From contig CAYRVF010000073.1 in assembly GCA_964427535.1 (NCBI GenBank), forward strand, positions 1-28,811: 28,811 nt of DNA. The letters are read 5' to 3'. Positions 23,030 through 28,811 of the stretch are shown here, one piece after another. This stretch comes from CAYRVF01 sp964427535 (GTDB taxonomy: Bacteria > Chloroflexota > Ktedonobacteria > Ktedonobacterales > JADMIN01). Numbering within the stretch: the stretch's first letter is position 1; every line of letters starts with the position of its first letter. Under the pieces are notes generated by a model. The model was given only the letters and a program-made list of their open reading frames with translations, did no database searches and was not told the origin of the DNA. The position numbers and the translations under genes are program-made.

Positions 23030-23444
23030 AGACTCCTCCTCCGCTGCGCCAGTTCCGTCCGCGCCTCGTGCTCGCGGCTTGCGCGCCCTGGCATCCCTAG
23101 GGAGGACGGAGCGCAAAGCCATCTCGTCGTTAGGTTCGCGAGCGGTCCCGTTCGCCGTGCGCGAGCTGCCCGTCCACTGGGACGACGGACGCCCACACAG
23201 ACCGAACCAGTCGGCAAGCCGGCCAGACAAGCACACGGGCAGCGTACGAACGACCCTACTATACACGGGAAGGAGACAGAATAAAAGAGGTGAATTCACA
23301 CACCGCCACATCGCGTCGCGACGCGTCTGCCCCCTTGCCATCCGGCTCCCCGCTCTACAACAGGCCCAGCGTCCCCGTTAGTCCACTCGCGAACCGGAGT
23401 ACCAGTTCCGATCACTACTGTGACTTTTCGTGCGCTCAAGAGTA

Positions 23445-23473
23445 TTGTAGTTTGCGATATAGTACCATAAGTT
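23445..23473 (+). promoter_or_regulatory. possible promoter for the glycosyltransferase fusion
   Basis: TTGTAG (23445-23450), 17 bases, TAAGTT (23468-23473), about 47 bases before the GTG start. Both boxes are imperfect. The rest of the divergent gap 23030-23444 shows no clear second promoter or hairpin; it is overlapped by the unused upstream extension of paralogue B. Confidence 0.4.
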
Positions 23474-23519
23474 ATCAGGGGCCGCGCCCGGCATTCGGCT
23501 GGGCAGAAGGAGTGGAGAC

Positions 23520-26237
23520 GTGCGAACGGGACGACGCCTGGCGATCGCCGCCGGAGCTGGCGGCGCCTCAGGCATACTGACCTGGGTTGTGCTGGCTGGC
23601 GTGTCGTCGCCGACCGCGCTGCTTGTGGGGATGTGCCTCTTCGGCGCGCTCTGGGGCCTGGGAGCCGCAGCGCTGCTGCTCGCCAGCGAAGCCGCGGCGC
23701 TCACGACGATCGCCGCGTTGATCGTCGCGGCGCCGCTGGCCACTGGCCTAGGCGTGCTGCTGAACCTGCCCGCGCTGGGCAGCCTGCCCGCGCTGCTCTG
23801 CCTGATTCCGGCGCTCGCCATCGTCCGTCGGGCCGATCTGCGCACTGGCTTCCCGCTGGATATCCTCACGGCGGGCGTCGTCGTCTTCGCGCTGCTCGAC
23901 CTCGCCAGCCAGCCTATAGCGACGCCGCAAAGCTACGTGACCGCGCTCGCCAATGGCGCCATCCCCATCGCGCTCTTCTTCGCGGGGGCTCTCGCGCATG
24001 CCCATCCGATGCCCGCGGAGATCACCGAGCCCGCGTTCCTCGCGCGGCTGGCCAGCGATGAGCGGCTGCGCGCGTTCTATCTGCTGCTCGGCTCGGTGCT
24101 GGCCTCGGCGGTGCTGCAGGCGACCATCGCGATTCTCGCCACGCTCTTTGCCGGGCCTACGGCCTTGCCCGCCCGCGCGACTCTGCCCGATACGACGTCG
24201 CTCGCGCATCTGCTCGGACTGGCGCTCGTGCTCGCCCTCACGTGGGACTCCAAACGGCTGCTCTGGCGCACGCTGCTCGGCGTTCCACCGGCGCGTATCG
24301 CCGCCCAGTGGGGGCGCCCGCTGGCCCGCACGGCCATCGCGCTCGCCGTGCCGACGGCGCTGCTCGTCACGGCATGTGGCCTCGCCCTCACGTGGTCGCG
24401 CTGGACAATTGCCGCGACGGCGCTCGCCTTGCTGTGGGCCGCCTGGCAGCGTCGCCGCATCGGCATGTTGCCGTTCGTCGCGCTCGCCGTGCTGCCATTC
24501 TTCCTGACCCTTCCGCACACGACGAGCGGCGGCCTCCCGAGCATCCTCTCTTCACTGAATCAGCTCGCCATCAGCTCCACGCTGGCCGCCGTCTTCTCGG
24601 TTCCGGCGCTCTCGGCTCTGGGCATCCCGGCATCGGTCGCGTTGCTCTCGGTCCTGGTCGTCGCGCTCAGCCGTGTCTGGGCCACCTATCGCCGCTTGCG
24701 CCCGATGAGCGGCGAGGCGGGCTACGTGCTCGCAGGCGGCAGCACGGTCCTGTTCCTGTTCCTCGTCAGCCTCACATCCAACCCCTTCGCCGAGCCTGTC
24801 ACCGGCATGATCTTCTGGCTCTTCCTGGGCCTGCTCCACGCGACGCTGACGGCGCTGCACGTGCCCGCCGCCGGGCAGGCCTCCGCCGAGGCACTACGGA
24901 GCACACCACTGCGCATCGCCTACCTCGCCGATGGCAACGCCGCGACGGAGTCCTCCGCCGCCCTGCTGGATCTGCTGACCGGGCTCGACCGGCGGCAGAT
25001 CGCGCCGCTGCTGGTGACGTTCGGCACAGGTCAGCTCGCCGACGCCGCACGCGTGTTGCAGACGCCCGTCCGCGCCGTCTCGCGGGTCGAGCCGCTTGGC
25101 CTGCGGAGCGGTCCTGGACGGCGCGCCAGAGACCTCGTGGTACGGCTGCACCTCGCGCGCTCTACCGACGTGCTGGTGCTCGTCGAGCATCTGTTGCGCG
25201 CGGCGGCGTGGCTGCGCGATGAGGCGCGTATCGTGTGCGCGGTGCTCCAGCTCCGCCCCGATCTACTCGTGAGCACCGCGCCGCTGCTCCATGTGCCCGC
25301 GCTGGTGGCAGCCCGCATCGCCGGCATCCCTGTGCAGTGGCACGCGCGAGAGATCGCGCCCGCGCGGGTACAGCCGCTGCTCGAAGCGCTCGTCCCGTGG
25401 ACGGCCGGCATCGTCGCCGACGCCCAGGCGGTCGCGCGCTCGTTCCCGAAGTCGGTGATACGCGCCTACATTCGCGTCGTCCGGCCAGGGATCGCGGTCC
25501 ATCCCGCGACATCACCCGCCGCGCGGCAGAGCGTCAAGACGCTGCTCGGCGTGGCGGATGCCTGGCCACTGCTCGTATGCCCCAGCACCGTCTCGACGGA
25601 GAGCGGCCACACAGATCTACTCGACGCCGTTCCACACCTCCTGACCACGTATCCGCACCTGCGCGTGCTGCTGCTCAGCGAAAAACTGCCCGGCGGCGAT
25701 GATACGCGTGTCTCAGGCATGGAATCGGCGCGACTGGCACGGCTGCGGCAACGCATCGCGCTCAGCAACCTGGAGGGCGTCGTGACGGTGCTCGGCGAGC
25801 GCGCCGACCTGCGCGACATTCTCGCGGCGGCCGATCTGGCGGTCTTCCCCCGGGCGAGCGGGTCAGAGGGCCGGGGAGTGTTGCTCGCGTTGGATTCCGC
25901 CACACCCATCGTCGCCACATCCGTGGGTGCCGCGACCGAGGAGCTGGCCGAAGCATGGGGCTACTCCTTCGCGCCAGCGCACAACCCCGAGGGGCTGGCC
26001 GCCGCGCTCGCCGAGGCGCTGGCCGACCTGAGCGCCAGACGCATCGCCGCGCGCCGCAACCCCGGCATCGTGCGCGACTGGTTCTCCTCCGCCACGGAGG
26101 CGGCGCGGCTCTTCACGCTCTACCAGTCCATCTGCCTCACCCGGTCGGAGCCCATCCAGTTCCCCAGGCTCACGCCCCGCGAAGTCCGCTATCCCAAAGC
26201 GTGGCGCGCCGCCCTCCAGGCAGGCATCGACGACTGA
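23520..26237 (+). CDS. polytopic membrane region fused to a GT4-like glycosyltransferase
   Basis: A 905-residue protein starting at GTG 23520 with AAGGAG (23507-23512) 7 bases upstream. Residues 1-445 contain about twelve hydrophobic helices (first: IAAGAGGASGILTWVVLAG), resembling polysaccharide polymerase or flippase-like regions. From about 463 a GT-B glycosyltransferase begins (LRIAYLADGNAA), with a first Rossmann half to about 650, WHAREIAPARVQPLLEALV near 620, and a donor-binding half with LLLSEKLPGGDD and FPRASGSEGRGVLLALDS. In GT4 enzymes the last motif is E-x7-E; here the first Glu is present and the second position is Leu followed by Asp, so catalysis may be altered. Such a fusion would polymerise or transfer sugars at the membrane. 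No other polysaccharide genes flank it in this window. Confidence 0.8.
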   Translation: MRTGRRLAIAAGAGGASGILTWVVLAGVSSPTALLVGMCLFGALWGLGAAALLLASEAAALTTIAALIVAAPLATGLGVLLNLPALGSLPALLCLIPALAIVRRADLRTGFPLDILTAGVVVFALLDLASQPIATPQSYVTALANGAIPIALFFAGALAHAHPMPAEITEPAFLARLASDERLRAFYLLLGSVLASAVLQATIAILATLFAGPTALPARATLPDTTSLAHLLGLALVLALTWDSKRLLWRTLLGVPPARIAAQWGRPLARTAIALAVPTALLVTACGLALTWSRWTIAATALALLWAAWQRRRIGMLPFVALAVLPFFLTLPHTTSGGLPSILSSLNQLAISSTLAAVFSVPALSALGIPASVALLSVLVVALSRVWATYRRLRPMSGEAGYVLAGGSTVLFLFLVSLTSNPFAEPVTGMIFWLFLGLLHATLTALHVPAAGQASAEALRSTPLRIAYLADGNAATESSAALLDLLTGLDRRQIAPLLVTFGTGQLADAARVLQTPVRAVSRVEPLGLRSGPGRRARDLVVRLHLARSTDVLVLVEHLLRAAAWLRDEARIVCAVLQLRPDLLVSTAPLLHVPALVAARIAGIPVQWHAREIAPARVQPLLEALVPWTAGIVADAQAVARSFPKSVIRAYIRVVRPGIAVHPATSPAARQSVKTLLGVADAWPLLVCPSTVSTESGHTDLLDAVPHLLTTYPHLRVLLLSEKLPGGDDTRVSGMESARLARLRQRIALSNLEGVVTVLGERADLRDILAAADLAVFPRASGSEGRGVLLALDSATPIVATSVGAATEELAEAWGYSFAPAHNPEGLAAALAEALADLSARRIAARRNPGIVRDWFSSATEAARLFTLYQSICLTRSEPIQFPRLTPREVRYPKAWRAALQAGIDD

Positions 26238-26302
26238 GCGACACGAAGCGCCCTCCAGTCGCAGATCCGGCCCCGATCATCGACGCCTTAAACGCTCCTT
26301 GA

Positions 26303-27481
26303 CTATTCACCTTGTTGGGGGGACTGTTTCTCGTATCGCATGCGCTTCACCGTGTCGACATCACTCATCAGCCTGGCGTGTGCACGCACCTCTTCAGGGA
26401 TGTTCGCTGGATGGCGCGCCAGAACACGTGCTGCCTCAGCAGCCAGCTCTGGTTGAGAATTCTCCATCCCAGTGAGCAGTACCTCAACTGGTGCCCGCTC
26501 TTGCAGATCTCCAAGAGCCCGAGCCGCCATAACTCGCAGGCGAAAGTCATAGATCGCATGCGGCTCTTGAAGGATGTCACTCAGAAGTTCGACAACTTCA
26601 GTCGATGCACGCGGGCCAAGACGTCCCATTGAACGTACGACGATCGCCTGAATGTCTCCACGATGGAGCCCACGGCCCATGTGATGATACAGGTCCAGCA
26701 AGGCCTCAACGGGCACCTCAGTAGGATGAGCAGCGAATACGTATGCAGCAGCAAGACACGCGGCAACATTGATGTAACGCTTGTCACGGATGGCACTCAG
26801 AAATGGAGCAATGGCAAGCCGCGTCGCAACTGTCCGGATACTGTATGCTGCCGTTAGACGCACCTCTTCAGACTCATCTCCAAGCGCCTCCAATATCCGG
26901 TCAACGGTGCGAGCATCGCCGTTGCTTCCATCAAGATCGCGTAAGGATGCGACCCGTGCGTACAGGTCAAACCAGGAACTGTGATGCGAGCGAGCGAGGA
27001 GTTCCTCCCACTCCGCTCCGTGGCCGTCTCCAGGCTCACCGAGCGAGACAAGCGTTCCTGCCGTCGGGCGGAAATGAGTACCATAGCGGATAGGAAGACC
27101 CTCAAGCGCTACCGGGACCGCCGCGGCATCCATATCAGGCGCTGGCTCTAGCCCAGCCGCCAGGTGAGGCCGCATGTTATTGAGCGCTGGCAGAGTCGCC
27201 AGAACAGTCACGAGATAGCTGCGGCCCGCAGGCATAGTGAGGCGGGCTCGCGTCGGCTTGAATCCATCTTGCCCTGGACGGCCAATAAGCGTATTTCCCA
27301 GGTACGACTCGAACCGCACCAGAACGTCCGCAGTGTACGAGGGCAGCGTACCCACGAGCAAGCGCACATACACGATCACACCGCTGTGCCGCTTCATAGA
27401 GAATGACGCCGAGTCTGCATCCAGCACCCCAGCTTCAAACATAGGTGGCATAGATGCTGTATTGGGAGATGTATCGGACAT
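26303..27481 (-). CDS. HEAT-repeat-containing protein
   Basis: A 392-residue soluble protein starting at ATG 27481, with AAGGAGG 9 bases upstream. Residues 1-150 form a beta-rich N-terminal domain (GVIVYVRLLVG, DVLVRFESYLG, RSYLVTVLATLP). From about 165 to 380 there are degenerate HEAT repeats: VDRILEALGDESEEVRLTAA, RDKRYINVAACLAAAYV, IQAIVVRSMGRLGPRAS, VMAARALGDLQERAP, LAAEAARVLARHPANIPEE. HEAT arrays are protein-binding scaffolds. Base composition and codon choice are less GC-rich than in neighbouring genes, suggesting separate acquisition. It converges with the glycosyltransferase gene (65-base gap) and faces the response-regulator terminator on the other side. A protein-binding role is inferred. 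Confidence 0.8.
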   Translation of the reverse strand: MSDTSPNTASMPPMFEAGVLDADSASFSMKRHSGVIVYVRLLVGTLPSYTADVLVRFESYLGNTLIGRPGQDGFKPTRARLTMPAGRSYLVTVLATLPALNNMRPHLAAGLEPAPDMDAAAVPVALEGLPIRYGTHFRPTAGTLVSLGEPGDGHGAEWEELLARSHHSSWFDLYARVASLRDLDGSNGDARTVDRILEALGDESEEVRLTAAYSIRTVATRLAIAPFLSAIRDKRYINVAACLAAAYVFAAHPTEVPVEALLDLYHHMGRGLHRGDIQAIVVRSMGRLGPRASTEVVELLSDILQEPHAIYDFRLRVMAARALGDLQERAPVEVLLTGMENSQPELAAEAARVLARHPANIPEEVRAHARLMSDVDTVKRMRYEKQSPQQGE

Positions 27482-27673
27482 GCCGTACCGCCTCCTTATC
27501 TGCTAGTCTGTCGACTGAGTCACCACGTAGGATCTACACTCGGCCCGACTAATGCTGGGGCATGCACATGTTCGTATGATTTTCCACTCAACAGACAGCA
27601 CAAGTATGTGGTATGGCAACCGTGGGTCGAACTGCCCGATTGAATCCCGCAGGCTTCGAATCCCGCCTCAGTG

Positions 27674-27711
27674 CCCCTCCCCTCCAAGGGGAGGGGGTTG
27701 GGGGAGAGGGT
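27674..27711 (+). repeat. G-rich-tailed hairpin repeat
   Basis: CCCCTCCCCTCC faces GGGGAGGGGG across AA, followed by TTGGGGGAGAGGG. Four G-runs of three or more lie within 22 bases. It lies about 100 bases past the stop of the response regulator, beyond its terminator. The surrounding gap 27482-27814 holds no other feature that I can support besides that terminator. Confidence 0.9.
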
Positions 27712-27745
27712 CTGCCATCGGGTAGGGAAGAGGTCCCCCACGCAC

Positions 27746-27783
27746 AAAAAAACCTCGGGGGCAGCTGTGAAGCTACCCCCGAG
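27746..27783 (-). terminator. intrinsic terminator of the response regulator
   Basis: On the minus strand CTCGGGGGTAGCT (27771-27783) pairs with AGCTGCCCCCGAG (27754-27766) with one mismatch and a 4-base loop, followed by GG and seven T. It lies 31 bases past the stop of the response regulator. Confidence 0.92.
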
Positions 27784-27814
27784 CACCGTAGACACGCCAA
27801 AGAAAGACAAGCGA

Positions 27815-28516
27815 CTATGCCGAGGCCTGGTCGGTCATGTGCGCCATGAAGGTGTAGCCGACGCCCGGAACGGTGACGATGAATTGCGGCGCATTGGGCA
27901 TCGGCTCGAGCTTCTGGCGCAGATGGCGGATGTGGGTTTTCACCAACCCGTTGTCGCCCCCGTCGTAGCCCCACACACGCTCGACGATCATATCCGTGGT
28001 CAGCACCTGGCCGGTATTCGTCAGCAGCAGATGCAGCAGCCGGCTCTCTGTTGGCGTCAGACGCACTTTCACACCGCCGCGGGTAGCTTCGTGCCGCATC
28101 GAATCGAGTGAGATCGGGCCGACCGCCACTAACGACGAGCTGTTGATGTGCGGGGCCGCCGTGGCACGCCGCGAGAGCGCACGCAGACGTGCGAGCAACT
28201 GCTTGGGACTGAAGGGCTTGCGTAGGTAGTCATCAGCGCCGAGATCGAGCGCGCGCACCTCGTCATCTTCACGATCACGACACGTCAGAAAAAGCACGAG
28301 CGCGTTGGATTCGCCAGACATCTTCCGGCACACTTCGAAGCCATCCATCTTCGGCATCTCGACATCGAGAATGACCAAATCAGGCTCCGACTCGCGCCAC
28401 TTCTCCACGGCCTGCTGACCATCTAACGCGCGGACAATCTCATAGCCATACCCGCGCAGCCAATAGGTGAGCAGATCAACCATATCCCGATCGTCGTCGG
28501 CGACCAGAATCTTCAT
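27815..28516 (-). CDS. OmpR/PhoB-type response regulator
   Basis: A 233-residue two-component regulator. The receiver domain (1-120) has the acidic triad Asp7-9, phosphoacceptor Asp51 (DLVILDVEMPKMDGF), Thr78 and Lys100 (DDYLRKPF). The winged-helix DNA-binding domain (about 130-226) carries LTPTESRLLHLLL, the recognition region TDMIVERVWGYDGGDN, LVKTHIRHLRQKL and the wing IVTVPGVGYTF. Start ATG 28516 has GAGGGAGAG upstream; the frame is open for another 53 codons but lacks a site. No sensor kinase gene lies next to it in the window, so it is an orphan here or its kinase lies beyond the right edge. It is followed by a strong terminator. Confidence 0.93.
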   Translation of the reverse strand: MKILVADDDRDMVDLLTYWLRGYGYEIVRALDGQQAVEKWRESEPDLVILDVEMPKMDGFEVCRKMSGESNALVLFLTCRDREDDEVRALDLGADDYLRKPFSPKQLLARLRALSRRATAAPHINSSSLVAVGPISLDSMRHEATRGGVKVRLTPTESRLLHLLLTNTGQVLTTDMIVERVWGYDGGDNGLVKTHIRHLRQKLEPMPNAPQFIVTVPGVGYTFMAHMTDQASA

Positions 28517-28639
28517 ACACTCTCCCTCTGGTACGTTCCCCCACCACACATCACATGCTGGGCTGAAGTACCCTCTCCGCATCGGCTTCATTGACGGCTT
28601 CGAGGACTTGTCTTGCCTGGTCAAGCTCCGATTGCGCGA

Positions 28640-28657
28640 GCCAGAGTCGTCTCTGGC
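28640..28657 (-). promoter_or_regulatory. stem-loop in the response regulator leader
   Basis: GCCAGAG (28640-28646) and CTCTGGC (28651-28657) form a perfect 7-base stem with a 4-base loop in the roughly 250-base leader of the response regulator. No T-tract follows. Confidence 0.45.
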
Positions 28658-28772
28658 AAGGCGAGCGCGCAACACCCCACGCCTTCCATTCGCAGTTCAT
28701 GCGCCAGCGGGCCAGAAAATGTCCGGTCTGGGCCGGTCACATGCCGCGAACAGGCGGGAGAGAGTCTCAGCG

Positions 28773-28801
28773 AGTGTACCATGCAGTGCACATGCAAGCA
28801 A
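28773..28801 (-). promoter_or_regulatory. promoter of the response regulator, palindromic spacer
   Basis: On the minus strand TTGCTT (28796-28801), 17 bases and TACACT (28773-28778) form a sigma70-type promoter with a start near 28766. The spacer contains the palindrome GTGCAC flanked by TGCAT/ATGCA-type units, a possible operator. Confidence 0.5.
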
Positions 28802-28811
28802 GTCGTATCTA

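Noticed and set aside
26238..26302. CACGAAGCGCC...CTCCA resembling the edge of the 7267-7313 hairpin
   Set aside because: Only about 15 bases match and no stem forms, so it was not counted as a third copy.

Overview
The window is high-GC DNA, probably from a Chloroflexota genome, with a Ktedonobacteria-like flavour. That placement is an inference from protein style, the spread of short G/C-rich hairpin repeats, and families such as the degenerate HMA-like protein and the small helical protein at 9232. No rRNA, tRNA, CRISPR array, transposase or integrase was seen.

Left third (1-7454): a minus-strand phage-type head module, read from right to left. It starts at a good promoter (7426-7454) and runs through a prohead protease fused to a scaffold-like tail (5786-7240), an HK97-type major capsid protein with an Ig/FN3-like insertion (4088-5608), a YggT-like membrane protein, a small two-helix membrane protein, a head-tail connector, a head-tail adaptor and a tail-terminator-like protein at 208. 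Portal and terminase, which normally precede the protease, are missing: the next gene upstream is an unrelated FAD oxidoreductase. Inside the module a plus-strand metal cassette is inserted. It holds a MerR-family sensor behind a textbook MerR-type operator, overlapped by a 30-residue, 7-cysteine metallothionein-like peptide with its own Shine-Dalgarno sequence and followed by a hairpin terminator. This is the strongest candidate for an undescribed small system here.

Middle (7616-15899): an FAD oxidoreductase, a helical protein of unknown function, a lower-GC island with a membrane-anchored surface protein ending in a perfect intrinsic terminator, an HMA-like protein, a small membrane protein, an ABC-F ATPase with a possible leader peptide (Met-Arg-Arg-Arg-Ala) and hairpins upstream, a GrpB-family protein and the tRNA-binding chaperone CsaA.

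Right part (15900-28811): a minus-strand run containing a ParA/MinD-like protein with a ruined P-loop, a small acidic protein, an SRPBCC protein, a six-helix membrane protein with HAMP-like segments and no output domain, and two tandem paralogous ten-helix membrane proteins of unknown family. Divergent from these is a 905-residue fusion of a polytopic membrane region with a GT4-like glycosyltransferase. A lower-GC HEAT-repeat protein and an OmpR/PhoB-type response regulator with its own terminator and promoter close the window.

A family of short hairpins with a G-rich tail occurs about nine times. Nearly every copy lies just past a stop codon (7-50 bases, or across it) and almost always in the same orientation relative to the gene, which suggests a role in 3'-end formation rather than random scatter.
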